Part shown: positions 1 through 29,539 of the stretch, in pieces | How positions within the stretch are numbered: the first letter of the stretch is position 1 | How the letters are laid out: every line of letters starts with the position of its first letter | Source: Undaria pinnatifida | Lineage: Eukaryota; Sar; Phaeophyceae; Laminariales; Alariaceae | DNA: 64,000 bases | NCBI GenBank assembly: GCA_012845835.1 | Contig: JABAKD010000012.1 | Location: forward strand, 4,019,570 to 4,083,569 | Reading direction: 5' to 3' | Notes under the pieces: generated by a model | Databases searched by the model: none | Told to the model about the DNA's origin: nothing | The model's input: the letters and a program-made list of their open reading frames with translations, nothing else | Program-made: the position numbers and the translations under genes

Positions 1-45
1 CGGGATGACTCCAAGGCACCCCCTGGGTGTAGGATCTACACGGCT

Positions 46-112
46 GGATAACCTTACCCGACCCGACTGGGCCCGACCCGCGAGGTTTGACCTGAGCCGG
101 TGAAAAGCCCTG
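46..112. repeat. Right end of a GACCC-rich hAT-like repeat
   Basis: A GACCC-rich stretch ends in GTGAAAAGCCCTG, the same terminus that closes the hAT-like elements at 1056-1295 and 3044-4797. No matching left end is visible before the window edge, so this is a truncated or partly off-window copy. Confidence 0.5.
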
Positions 113-721
113 GGTGTGACCCCTTGCGAACGGCGTCGACTTGTTTGGGGGACACGCTAGTGGGGATGGGTGTCGGCGTATTTTCGTTCTAGTGGAGGGG
201 ATAACGAGCACCCCGGCAAGCAGCAGCGGTAGTAGCTCTAGCCGTGCTGAACGATGGACGTACGGACGCACAAGCGAGTAACAAAGAAGAACCCAAACCC
301 CTTTCGGGACACAGGCATAAGCGACCAATTAAAAAAAAAAACACCAGGTGCGGTTGGACCAAACCTTCTATGTTCATTATTATTTCGTGGCCCTACCGAA
401 AAATTCCAATGCACCTTTCACTCCGAACGAAAAAAAAGCCGACACAAGCAAGCAGTGCTCCGAATTCTGCCACTCTCACCCAATCCATTCTCCCTCCTTG
501 CGTGTACTCCATCCAAAATCTTCTACGAACTAACAATGGGAGCGCCCAACAGTAGTACACCGACTACTGTCTGTAGTAGCATCCTCCTTCGCTCGTGTCG
601 GAGATCTCCGTGCGTTGTAATTCGGGTGCATCCGCTACTTCAGCACCCAAGGGGTATTCACGAGGCGGACGCTGTCATCACCATCAAACTTCGACGCATT
701 CCTCAACTTCCCCGATCCCCG
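113..721. other. No gene seen
   Basis: Open frames here are short, overlap in several frames and lack recognisable domains. I see no splice-bordered exon. The stretch ends against an inverted-repeat element. Confidence 0.5.
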
Positions 722-979
722 GCTGCTACGCTAGAGGTGCACCACGTTTTTTTTCTGAGGTTTCCTCAATTTTGGGAGCTCAAGACCTCTGCCAAAAACT
801 GATTGGAAACAAAACAAAACTGCTATATGATACCGGATGAAAAAACCCCATGGTCTAGGTACACGGCGAAAATCATGCATAAAAAATGTCCTATTCACGA
901 CGATCCTGCGTTAAGAACCCTTGTCATTCAGAAACATTTCAGACGAAAACTGCTACCGCTACAGTACCGTAGCACGCGT
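722..979. mobile_element. MITE family A, copy 1
   Basis: A non-autonomous inverted-repeat element of about 260 bp. Its left end resembles GCTACGATAGAGG and its right end is the complement, ending CGTAGCACGCGT. The interior carries the family's shared motifs: the TTTCTGAGGTTTCCTCAA block, CCGGATGAAAAA and the CATTCAGAAAC block. GATCCCCGGCTGCTACG occurs just outside both ends, so flanking sequence or an end has been duplicated. No transposase is encoded. Confidence 0.7.
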
Positions 980-1055
980 CCGGATCCCCGGCTGCTACGC
1001 GTGCGGCTGATTCTTTAACGGTCGTCCGTTTTCGACAAAAATAACCCGTTTTTTC

Positions 1056-1295
1056 CGGGGCTTTTCGCGGGTCGGGTAACATCTCGCGGGTCGGGTCGGG
1101 TCGGGTCGGGTCACGATCAACCGGCGGCCCGACACGTTAGATTCGAAAACCTCCTAAAAACCCGTAGTCTCCTGAAAAGACCTGTGAGATTTCGAACACC
1201 TCCTGACCCGACCCGACCCGGCTCGACCCGCGAGACTTGTACAAAAACTTCCTGGTTCGAGCCGCGGGCCGGGTCGCGACCCGTGAAAAGCCCTG
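1056..1295. mobile_element. Short hAT-like element with 8-bp target duplication
   Basis: The 240-bp element begins CGGGGCTTTTCGCGGGTC and ends GACCCGTGAAAAGCCCTG, which are inverted copies apart from a few bases. It is flanked by GTTTTTTC on the left (1048-1055) and ATTTTTTC on the right (1296-1303), seven of eight bases matching. CAGGG-type ends and 8-bp target duplications are typical of the hAT superfamily. The interior is GGGTC/GACCC repeats and has no transposase, so it is non-autonomous. Confidence 0.75.
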
Positions 1296-2455
1296 ATTTT
1301 TTCCCATTGAAGCGTTGAAGGGGTTAAAGTGGACACGCTATGGTCGCGTTACCGTTACATGTGTCTGTGTGTTGCAGCTAGGGTTCATCCTCTACTAGTA
1401 CTTCAGCAGCCGCAGCTGCTACAGGTAATAGGCGTGGCCGACGCCGTATCGTCGAATTTTTCGTTTCAACAAATTCGTCAAATTCCCCCTTGAAGTCCCC
1501 CCAAACGCGCCTTATATATAGCCCTTTGACAACCGCCAAAAACACACAGTAGTCTAAGTCCAATTAGTTTGGCGTCAAAAACGTGGGTGCAGTTCCAAAG
1601 ACTTTGGCATCTGACCGCTGTGGTGGTAGATGGCGCCTCCGTCGCGTCCCTCCTGTCACAATAAGCAACCACCCAGGTGGTTTCCGGACATGTCGATCAA
1701 CGCCCGCCCACGGTGTGGAGGAGGTGTTCGCCGCCTGTCGGCAGCGGCAAACGGTGCGAAGTACATCCGAGCGTGCGTGCATCGACACAGACAACGAAGA
1801 CGGGGTGAGATACAAGCGCAAAAATAGCGAAGCGGAGCAGAGGGGGGATCAGGTGTGTCTCAAGTCCCAAGACACTCAATATAGTATGGGATGTGAGCAG
1901 TCCGCTGGTTTGCGGACATGTCGATCAACGCCTCCCCACTGTGTGGAGGACAGCGTTACGAATTGAATGAGCGTTACAAAATACCTGCGCGTGTGGTAGC
2001 TTCAACACGGGACAACAAATACGGGGTTGCCACCAAGAAAAAAAAAAAAAAAAACTCTGCGTGAATATCACATCATACCAGACAGAGGGTGTGCGTCCAA
2101 TACTGCTTTGCCATCGGATATTTTCAGAGCTTTCACCGGTCATGCCCCAATCCGCGGCTCAGGTCAGACCCGAGAATCCCTGCTACAATAGAGGTAGCAC
2201 TTTTTGGCATTTTACTAATTTCGGGACTCCTTACCGCTTTTACAACTGGAAACCCTTTTTGAAACAAATGTACTCGAAGTTAGTACAGGGAGGGATTTTG
2301 GGGCTCTAAAGGGGTTTGTAATAACCCACTATCGCTGGAATGTCACTTTTCGTTTTGGCAAACGTTTTTTGTTTTATGCCCATTGATAGTATATACATGA
2401 GATTGTTCATCGGGCTGACAACTTTCATTTCTTCTCACCACCAGCTTTGATGACT
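1296..2455. other. No gene seen; contains a two-copy direct repeat
   Basis: No exon is supported. Two imperfect copies of a block of about 45 bp around GGACATGTCGATCAACGCC lie at about 1680-1725 and 1912-1957. The stretch at 2215-2325 resembles 60315-60400, with a shared core near AGGGAGGGATTTTGGGGCTC, so it belongs to a dispersed repeat. Confidence 0.5.
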
Positions 2456-2697
2456 GATTCTACGATAGCCCCCCCCCAAAAAGAGATTTTCTTTAACGAA
2501 CGTTTCATAGCTGCTCGACACCAGGAAGGATGCCTCAAAAAAATATAGATATCTCCACACACAATGTTTGCAAAGAACTATCGAACGATGAGGTTGGGGG
2601 GGCAAGGGGCACCGTATTTCAGGAGATACGGCCGGGAGCTGATTTCAAAACCGGTGATTTTGTCAAAGAAAAGTTGGGGGGGCCATGGTAGAACGAC
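2456..2697. mobile_element. MITE family B, copy 1
   Basis: This inverted-repeat element of about 240 bp starts GATTCTACGATAGCCCCCCC and ends GGGGGGGCCATGGTAGAA. Inside each end are the family's subterminal motifs, with AACGAACGTTTCATAGCTGC on the left and CAAAACCGGTGATTTTGTCA on the right. Related copies lie at 21436, 39556 and 48447. Confidence 0.7.
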
Positions 2698-2711
2698 TCT
2701 GTTGCGTCATC

Positions 2712-2880
2712 AAACATTCTCCATAACATGATCATAACATGATCATAACGTAATCATAATACAATTATAACATCATAACGTAATCATAACATAATAACCT
2801 AATCATAACACAATCATGACATAACCATAACACAATCATAACATCATCATAACATAATCATAACATCACCATAATAGAGC
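2712..2880. repeat. AT-rich minisatellite (ATCATAACAT-like)
   Basis: About 16 degenerate units of 9-11 bp, variants of AATCATAACAT, run in tandem. The stretch is much richer in A and T than its surroundings and has no coding potential. Confidence 0.75.
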
Positions 2881-3094
2881 TTCTCACTAGGTTAGGAGCC
2901 TCAGAAACAAAATGGGTATGCCTTCTACAGTGGCATGTGTCCTAAGTTATCCCTCTTAGCACCGCTGTGCCGACATGGGGGCAAATCACTCGGAGGTAGA
3001 ATAGAAAAAAAAAAAAAAAGAGTTGGAAATGGGTTATAATAACCAGGGCTTTTCACGGGTCGGGTCAAATCTCGCGGGTCGGGTCGGGTCGGGT

Positions 3095-3345
3095 CGGGTC
3101 AGCCGACCCGACCCGACCCGCGAGATTTTCGAGACGTCTTGAACCGACCCGACCCGACCCGCGAGATTTTCGAGACGTCTTGACCCGACCTGACCCGACC
3201 CGCGAGATTTTCGAGACATCTTGACCCGACCCGACCCGACCCGCGAAATTTTCGAGACGTCTTGACCCGACCCGACCCGACCCGACCCGCGAGATTTTGA
3301 AATCGTTCTGACCCGACCCGACCTGACCCACGACAATCCGGGTGA
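3095..3345. repeat. GACCC minisatellite, left arm of the hAT-like element
   Basis: Five to six units of about 40 bp, each two to four GACCC pentamers followed by a spacer such as GCGAGATTTTCGAGACGTCT. At about 3075-3100 the array is in the opposite orientation (GGGTC), with the switch at about 3101. Confidence 0.85.
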
Positions 3346-3662
3346 CCCGCGAGATTCGGGTCGTCTAGCGGGTCACGTTAACTTGACCCGTGACATTTCT
3401 CACGGGTCAAAGTCAAAAAGTCGCGGGTCAAAACATGTATACCTCGGTCGGTTGGTTGGTCCCTGGTCCCTCCTACTTTTCCCAGTGTGTCGTGTTCTCT
3501 GCGTTCTTTACCGGCATTGTTTGCAGCTGATGATTATGTCATGTGGTGTGCGCGCGAGAAATAGGAAAGAAACCGCAACCCACATGCATGGACATGCCCG
3601 TACTGCTAGACCACCGGGTCGACCCGACGAGCGACCCGACGAGCGAGCTAGTTATAAGTTAT

Positions 3663-4175
3663 AAGTGCAATCTCCGGTCGCGGCAAGCAGCCTAGCTGAG
3701 CCGCCTCCGGCAGCAAGCCCACAACTGGGGCGGTGGATTTGTCAGCAGGGGCTGCGATCCGCGAGGATGCTTTGTCTGCTGCTGGTGCTTGCTGCTGCCA
3801 GGGTGCTGCTGCTGCTGCTGTGCTGCTGCTGCTGCTGCTGCTTCGACAACGGCTGCTCTTCTTGTTTTTTTACGTTTGGTCACATTTCGTACTGGTATGG
3901 TAATTCTCGAGCTAGCTACCACTACTACTACTGCTGTATCTATCTTCTATCTGTGCAATCTCCGGTCGCGGCAAGCAGCCTAGCTGAGCCGCCTCCGGCA
4001 GCAAGCCTACAACTGGGGCGGTGTGTCTGTCAGCAGGGGCTGCGATCCGCGAGAATCCGGGGTCTGCTGCTGGTGCTTGCTGCTGCGAGTGCTGCTGCTG
4101 CTGCTGCTTCGACGACGACTGCCCTTCCTTGCCTTTTTACGTTTGGTCACATTTCGTACTGGTATGGCTGTAATA
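3663..4175. repeat. Two-copy direct duplication with CTG runs
   Basis: A block beginning TGCAATCTCCGGTCGCGGCA occurs at about 3666 and again at about 3954, an offset of 288 bp. Each copy ends in CTG triplets and a TTTACGTTTGGTCACATTTC segment. Long open frames across it come from the triplet content; no protein domain is recognisable. Confidence 0.7.
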
Positions 4176-4489
4176 TTACTACTGTTGTTACGGCTTCAGT
4201 GGGAACGGGATTCGCGTCACACTGCTGTACACCTTGGTACGAGTAGCTAGGGGTACTGCCTGGTGATTGTTCTGCACGCTGTGATTACATATGATCGGAG
4301 CATCGGCACGAGGGAGGCAGGAAGAGGAAATGTTTGTATTTCATTGGCGGACCCGCGGGCCCGACCCGCGGGGCGCCTGCACGGCATCAATGTGGCTCTC
4401 AGCTTTAAGTTTGAAAAAGGCGGATCCGCCGGCCAGATCCGCGGGTTTGACCCGCGGGTCAGCCTAAAACAACTCACGGGTCATAATGG

Positions 4490-4790
4490 CTTGACCCGCG
4501 AAGTGACCCGTATCTCGCGGGTCATGACCCGACCCGACCCGCGAGATTTTGAAAACCTCTTGACCCGACCCGACCCGACCCGCGAGATTTTGAAAACCAT
4601 TTGACGCGACCCGACCCGACCCGCGAGATTTTGAAGCCTCTTGACCCGACCCGACCCGACCCGACCCGCGAGACTTTGAAAACCTCTTGACCCGACCCGA
4701 CCCGACCCGACCCGTGAGATTTTAAAACGTAATGACCCGACCCGACCCGACCCGACCCGCGAGATTTTGGACCCCCCTTGACCCGTGAAA
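4490..4790. repeat. GACCC minisatellite, right arm of the hAT-like element
   Basis: About six units of some 40 bp consist of GACCC pentamers followed by GCGAGATTTTGAAAACCTCT-like spacers. They are the same kind of unit as the left arm and run to the right terminus. Confidence 0.85.
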
Positions 4791-4825
4791 AGCCCTGATA
4801 ATAACCCCCAGGAAATTAGACCAAC

Positions 4826-4955
4826 GAGCCATCCCACGCCAGGGGTGCAGACGTTTTTAAGAAATTTCTGAGCTCCCAACACGAGGAACTCAATATCTCA
4901 CCCGAAACATGGCTTCGAAGACGTTCGTTTGCTCGCGCAACTCCCGACCAACCAA
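4826..4955 (-). mobile_element. Partial MITE family J
   Basis: On the complementary strand this matches one end of the TA-flanked element at 47030-47311 and the related stretch at 63457-63735. They share the GAGCCATCCCACGCCAGGGG end and a TTTCGGGTGAGATATTGAG-like block. The other end is not visible, so the copy is truncated. It directly abuts the hAT-like insertion. Confidence 0.55.
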
Positions 4956-5937
4956 GCAGTCCTACGCGCGATCCCTAAAACAAACATGCATGAACTCATC
5001 ACGCTATGCAAACCTATAGTTCCACATTCAAGGGGGTCAACCAATCAGAAGGTCAGAGACGTTTGGCCCCAAAAGCAACCCCTGCCTTCGGATGACTTCG
5101 AAGATAATATAGCACTCGCTGGGAACTCCCGCACCACGATATTTCTTTTGTAACTGCCATCAACTTGTGCGCATTTTGTTTTCGGTCGGCGGTGGCTGAC
5201 GGAAATACTTGTACGGCTTCAGCCATCTCCAAAGGGGTGCGTAATTCTTGGTGGCGCCGTTTAAAAAAATTGAAGCTCGCTTCTTCGCTCGTCATGAACA
5301 TAATTCAACATCCGAAGGGGACGATATGCGGACGATATTGGCGAGCCGGAGAAGAGTGGGGGCCGGGTGTGTAACAAGGTCAGACACGCCACGTTTATAC
5401 GGGATGAGAACGTTCAATAACGAAATTACCATGTATACAGGCCACAGGATTCATGGCATAGTAGCACGGTGGACTGACTGCACGCAGCGGGGTGACAGAA
5501 AAGGGCGAGGGGGACAGCGAAACAAGCGAGCGAACACCGAACGCAGATATGTCGAGCGGGGTTTGGAGCAACATCGAAAGAGTGGACAAAGGGCAGACTT
5601 GAGTCGCTTGGAGTATCATAGGAGCTAGAGACGAAGAAACACTCCATCTGCATGAAAGCGAGAGAAAACTCCACGAAAGCTATCAAGATCCCGTGACATA
5701 CGACGAACGAAAAACACCTGATGCTGCGTGCAGCAAGCACTAGAAGTGACACTACAATAACAGTAATACTGTTCGTCGTACCTGGTACAGACCTGGTTGC
5801 TCTCTATTTTCCTGAATACGCCACCAACGGCGCATAAACGGCGAACAAAACCACCTCACGCTATGTACAGCAAGCAGCAGAGGTGACATAACACTAGTAC
5901 TCCTGCTTGTCGTACCTGGCACAGACCTGGTATCTAT
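4956..5937. other. No gene seen; 3' flank of the TPR-LRR gene
   Basis: No supported exon. A block of about 70 bp (GCAGCAAGCA ... GTACCTGG ... ACAGACCTGGT) occurs twice, at about 5725-5800 and 5870-5935. The region follows the proposed stop codon of the minus-strand gene, so part of it may be 3' untranslated sequence. Confidence 0.4.
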
Positions 5938-24459
<18,522 letters not shown>

Positions 24460-26040
24460 CTAGGCTAGAAGGGGAGAAGGAATAGCATCAGCAGAGCCAA
24501 GTCCAAGTCGTTTCCACATGTCCATGAGAAGGTATCCTGCGTTCATATAGAACATAAATATAAGGATTATTTACAAATTAATATTCGAATAAAAAATCAT
24601 TATATTTAAGTCTACATCCTAGACTGCGAAGGTGGCTTTATAAAACTCGGAGGCGTGAATTGGCAGGGGCTCGTGGCGTTTTTTTTCTTCGTGTTTTTCG
24701 TGTTGGACACAAGATATGTTTTAGGTTTTGCATCACCTCCGAACCCACACACACCACGCCAGAAACTCGCTCGGAGAGAAGATGGCCGACGCATCGAGAG
24801 CTCCCTTGGAAGGGGGCAGCCACGAGCGGCAAAGCAGCGTGGCCGAAGGTCAGATCACGGGCTAGAACACCCCCTTTACTGTAGATGACTCACGCCACGT
24901 GAACATTTTACAATTTTTTTAAACCAGCTTGTGTTTGATCACAATAGGCTTGAGGATTGCCGAGAGACAGGTGCTCCTGACTTGCTGACGCACCGTGTTT
25001 TGCAAGCTTGCCCTGAACACTTTTATTGCGTACTTGAGCTTTGAGTTACGACTGTTGTGTGGCACAGCTAAAGCAAGCACCACCAGCGCTGTGCTGCTAC
25101 CGTGTCTGTCCTCGGCAGCCGTAAGTCGGCGAGCGGTGTGTTTGCCCTGGTTGAACTGGCAGCTGGAGGTTGTTCTTGTGTTGCTGGGGTTATTTTGCTC
25201 CCCAGCTGCAAAGCAACCCGAAGTTGCCCTCGCTGTTATAGCAGAAGTACGGGCTGCACGCTCGCCGAACCCAAAGACTGCGCATCCCTGCTGTACAGAC
25301 TAGCCTCAGCTGTCACGCACAAAAAATACCGGGCATTATCGAAGCAACATAGCAGACGCAATGCTCGACTACTCGATGGCACCAAATCTCCCCGGGCCGG
25401 GTTTTAAACTCTGCCAGAAAAACGATGATATCATGAGTCATCATGAGTCACATCTAGTAGCAAGCCGATTTCATCACCACCCTCTGGCGCGTTGCTCCCA
25501 AGCACCTGGGACGCTGATTGCGTCTATCTACTGGGAGCAAACGATGCGAGTGCTGCAGCCGCTGCTGACTCTGCGCGCTGGCAGTGCCCCTTGTCGTCTT
25601 ACCCTAGTGGCACTGACTAAGGGCGACTCCGGGGTCAAGTTCTGATTATAGCAGTACCATTGTTATTGTATGGTCTAATGCCTACCGGGTACTTTGCAAA
25701 TCTAATGCAGTTGCACCTTTAAATTTATCGATCTTCGATCCTTTTTCATCGACGATCGGACCAGCTGGTATGATTCATGGAAATGTATCATTCGCATCAC
25801 TTTTTATTCCAACTCGAACGTCTCTTGAAAGATATCTGAAAGATATAACGACGATTGTACGCAACGTAGCATACATACGGCGGTTACATTCCAACTCAAC
25901 CCATATAGCGTAACTACCGCTACTATCACGGTGTACGCTGACGAAAGCAGTGCCGGTCGAAGAAAACAACGCCCCACTTTTGACAGCGCATTCAAGGCAA
26001 GGGTATGATACCCACTCCACCTGACGGCAGCAACAGACTG
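24460..26040. other. No gene confidently seen
   Basis: An AT-rich patch lies at about 24540-24615. The rest has short overlapping open frames without domains. Further 5' exons of the minus-strand TPR-LRR gene may be here, but I could not identify one with convincing borders and content. Confidence 0.4.
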
Positions 26041-26205
26041 TAGTACAGCCACCCACCTACCCACCCATCCAACCACCCGCCAACCCACCCACCCACCCAC
26101 CCACCCACCCACCCACCCACCCACCCACCCACCGACCCACCGATCCACCCACCCACCGATCCACCCACCGACCCACCCACCGACCCACCCACCCACGTCC
26201 GCCAA
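26041..26205. repeat. (CCCA)n tetranucleotide tract
   Basis: About 160 bp of CCCACCCACCCA with CCGA and CCAA variants. Glycine-tryptophan frames on the minus strand result from the repeat. Confidence 0.95.
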
Positions 26206-26859
26206 CCAAAGCTGAAACCCCACGCTGTTCCAGCTAGACTGAAAAACAAAGAGCCGCGCTCTCTTTTTCGGGCGGGGCGATTGTCGTGAAGGCAGCTCAG
26301 CATGTTTTTTTTTTCTTCTCCTCGAGAAACGCCCCGAGGTGCAATGCGGGTAGAACTTAATACCAGGTAAGTATATAGCTGCTGTTGTTGCGCGCGGTAG
26401 GCAAAAGGGCACCAAACTCCTGATTTTATCTTTGGAGGTTGGTGTTGTTCTCACATTGACTCATCGCTGTTTAAGGCCGTGGTCACAAAACAGCCTCCAA
26501 CACGCCTGACGTGGAAGAATGCCTGGCATGTGTCATACCAGTATAAAGCATGGCACCGGTTTTAAGTCTCAGTCTCGTTCTGGTCTGGATGCATAACATA
26601 ATCCAATTTTATCCTGAAAAAAAACTGATTTCATCTTGCGTTTTTCTTTTTCGCGGGCTCAGCGGCTGTTGTCAGCGGGGCTGGGCTTGGTGGTGGGTCA
26701 AAAGGTGCTCCAAGTACGAGTCACTCGAAAAACTAAAGTATCAAGTCAGAATTCAGATTAGTATAATATACCGTCAGTTTTGAACAGATTAATTGGATAG
26801 AGTACAGGGCACACACCGACCACTCTTTTTTTTTTCTGTCAAGTCAGAGGGAGCCAGCG

Positions 26860-27205
26860 TCCCCGGTCCCCGGTGGTTCAGTAGTAAGCTGTGTGACTAT
26901 TAATAGTGAGGTCGATGTCGTAGGTTCGAGCCCCGCAAGAGACTTGTGTTGCAGATTGACAGGCCGAAAGTGCGGGAGCGCGAGTTGGCGAAATTCGATG
27001 CAAATCGACGAGCATGCAACGCTGAAAATCGGGAACGATGAACCCTTCGATATGCGCGATAAAAATGAAGGCACGTGCCGGGGTCGAGAGGGTAAGACAC
27101 CTGTGACCACGGCTCGTCCAGAAGGTAGCTGAGGGTAAAAACTCTCAAGGGTTGAGCTGGAAAGTAAAAGTGATGATTAAAAAAAAGAAAAAAAAAAAGG
27201 AGACC
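26860..27205 (+). mobile_element. tRNA-related SINE-like element
   Basis: A pol III A-box-like stretch (GGTGGTTCAGTAGTAAGC) near 26870 and a B-box-like GGTTCGAGCCCC near 26923 have tRNA-like spacing. A body shared with 41795-42075 follows (ATCGACGAGCA ... GCGATAAAAATGAAGGCA ... ACACCTGTGACCACGGC), then a tail of AAAAAAAGAAAAAAAAAAGG. A tRNA head, a common body and an A-rich tail fit a SINE. Confidence 0.6.
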
Positions 27206-27639
27206 AAAGGGCAGCTCAGTGAGTGAGTCGGTTTTGGGCCCAGGTATTATACGACGACGCAACCGAAAGAAATCGCGGTCCTATCAACCGTCTGGAAATA
27301 GTGTATGAGTATTGACCACTCAACCGGAAGGACTCACAGCTGGCGTCCATTATGACGTCATGTGTGAGTTAGGCCATTTGAGTGGCCGATACTCATTTAT
27401 CTTTTCAAGCTGAGTGATACACGGGGCCCGCGTCGTCTGTACAGATACATACCTCTTCATCTGATCAAATTATTTGTATAAAAACTCGTAGCGTGCAGCA
27501 GTTTATGTCTCACAAGCAGCACCGGGAGCTTGCCGTACATATCCCGACGATGCAAGTCAAACGCCTCTCCAACAAACCCCGGCGGTATGGAATGCTTGAT
27601 GTATACCTGGTGTGCAGTAATCTCGGTTTTCCAGGCGCG

Positions 27640-27875
27640 ATGGACGTATGCACCAGTATGGACCTGGCACATCGTAGGCTGACTCCCGATTTCACTTTCA
27701 TATGTTTCTGGTGGAGGCATGAATTGCGTCAGCTGTGATATCGTATGCGTGTACCACCTTCGGTTTGTTTGTGTTGTTTCCCTGGTGTATTCCTAAGCTC
27801 CAGAGTGACTGGAGCCTGTCCTGTGACCACGGACTTAATTATGCGAGTTAATGTGAGAACAACAACAATATACCA
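27640..27875 (+). repeat. AAC-tailed repeat family C, full copy
   Basis: A block of about 235 bp from CAGTATGGACCTGGCACATC through GGAGGCATGAATTGCGTCAG, CCTGTCCTGTGACCACGG and TTAATGTGAGAACAACAAC. Near-identical copies lie at 51195-51432 and 53400-53632, with partial ones at 9186 and 35095. The fixed 3' end with an AAC tail suggests a retroposed family. Confidence 0.7.
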
Positions 27876-27959
27876 GGTATTCGTTTATTTTTGACGTATT
27901 TTCCCTCCCAAGTTCCAAAGGTGTTACAAAACAATGAATTGTTATAAAAATTAAAATAC

Positions 27960-28130
27960 GCTCCAGCTGTGAGATCGAATATTTTGTCGAAACTCATCTT
28001 TGCAAGCTGCGTGTGGTACTCCGATCGCGCGTATTACTGGGTGTGTCCTCATTAAGGATATAGGTCGGCGACTCCCCTTGCAACTACAGTGTAGCTATCA
28101 GGGTCAACAGGATGATTCTAATCAGTCTGT
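27960..28130 (-). repeat. Repeat family G, inverted relative to 54015-54160
   Basis: Read on the minus strand, this shares TGAGGACACACCCAGTAATA-like, CGCGCGATCGGAGTA and GCTTGCAAAGATGAGTTTCG blocks with 54015-54160 on the plus strand. The two are copies in opposite orientation. Confidence 0.65.
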
Positions 28131-28139
28131 GCGCGGAAA

Positions 28140-29100
28140 CTTCAAAACCCGTTTATGAGGGGGACAAAATCTGACAGCTGTGGAAGGAAATGCATCAGTT
28201 TATCAAGTGAATCCTGTGAGTCGAATATCCAGAACAATGAATTATATATTACTTGATATATTGCGTATGCGCGAAAACAACAAGCGGTTCCAAAATTGGG
28301 AAGCGCTTCCCAGCCATTGCGCACACGCTGCTGGTCGGTCTACTTGGAGTGCGTATGTAAAATTCCTGGTGTCAAGAATCGTATGACGATATCATGTTCA
28401 CCAAGTGTTACCTGGTATACAGCAGTACCTGGTATGAACCCTTGCAAGTCCTTTTCCGCAAGAAATTTTGATCGGAAGTTTCCTTCATTGGAATTTTTGT
28501 GATATTTTTCGTTCCTAATCTTCTCCTCGTTGTTTTCGGGGTCACTCACCAACACGCGAAAAGGTGCGGTCCGAATACGATGGCTCGGTGTGTGGTTGGC
28601 GGTTTAGGCTGTATCAATCAAAGTCGATCGCCATTTTCGGCCAGCTCGCTCGACTCCAACCGAAAAAGTGAATCCATTATGAGAGATATTTTTTTTCTTG
28701 TTTTCTCTTTTTTCTTTCTCCAGAAACGTTTGACTCCCTGGGGCATGCTCAATGCCGCCGGCCCCGACCGCGGCTAATGGCATTTCCTTACTTCATCCTT
28801 GGACATGTATGCGACCTCATGATAATTTCGCAATCGAATGTGTTTGCGGCATGTTTCCCAGTTTTTTTTTGCACTTTGCTGGGATCCGTTACAGATGCTC
28901 CTGACATCTGGTATGTGTTGTGTTGGTTGTTGCTTATTGAATTGCCCGCGCTTTTGGTGTCCCTGACTGAGGTGGTGGCTGCTTAGTTCATGAGCGGAGC
29001 GGGGCGTTTGAAAACAACCTATCTATTGCTATCTTTAGATCCGTCATTCATCATGCGGAGGCGTATACTGGTAGCAACCGCACCGATAAACAACAACACC
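28140..29100. other. No gene confidently seen
   Basis: A possible acceptor (TTTCTTTCTCCAG at 28710-28722) is followed by 54 bp to a TAA, but no partner exon or domain was found. The other open frames are short. Confidence 0.4.
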
Positions 29101-29112
29101 ACGTCCACCTGC

Positions 29113-29176
<64 letters not shown>
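29113..29176. repeat. (AAC)n microsatellite
   Basis: About 20 AAC triplets, ending in AGCGAGCAACAGCCC. Non-coding. Confidence 0.95.
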
Positions 29177-29539
29177 GCGAGCAACAGCCCAGGTGGCGCC
29201 AGGCCTGGGGAAAGAACCCGCCTCCCTCGGATTTTCGAGCCGCTTTCTCACTCGTACTCGACTACAACTAGTGGGTAGCCCGATTTAGGAGCTCCCAAGT
29301 AAGAGCGTTCGGGACTTGAGAGCGGTCAGATCGGCATGTCCCGCCTTACCAAAAGTCATATATTGCCCACTACAGATAAGAGCAATGCGTAGTGAAGAGC
29401 GCCTGTTTCGGCTTGCCGTGGGGTGCTCTTGAACCGGGTTAACCACTGTACCTTGTTCCTGGTACAGCGCTAGTTGGCTTTGGTACCTGTTACGGTTTGC
29501 CCGGCGTGCGACGGGCATAGCGATTACCTTTCAGATGCG

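Larger units (their letters stand above)
3044..4797. mobile_element. hAT-like element with exact 8-bp target duplication
   Basis: The 1754-bp element begins CAGGGCTTTTCACGGGTC and ends with the exact complement, GACCCGTGAAAAGCCCTG. It is flanked on both sides by ATAATAAC (3036-3043 and 4798-4805). Perfect 18-bp ends starting CAGGG plus an 8-bp duplication fit the hAT superfamily. Both ends carry arrays of units of about 40 bp, GACCCGACCCGACCC followed by GCGAGATTTT and a short spacer. The middle (about 3450-4260) holds a two-copy direct repeat and CTG runs. I see no transposase in any frame, so it is non-autonomous. The exact flanks suggest a fairly recent insertion. Confidence 0.85.

Noticed and set aside
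1080-1110. Telomere-like repeat
   Set aside because: The GGGTC pentamer is not a known telomere unit and the runs belong to inverted-repeat elements.
3665-4246. 193-codon frame inside the hAT-like element
   Set aside because: Arises from duplicated CTG-rich sequence; no transposase motif is present.
26860-26945. A functional tRNA gene
   Set aside because: The A and B box spacing is tRNA-like but the acceptor stem does not pair; better explained as a SINE head.
28499-28777. A terminal exon after the TTTCTCCAG acceptor at 28722
   Set aside because: No upstream partner exon or recognisable product; the short tail could be chance.
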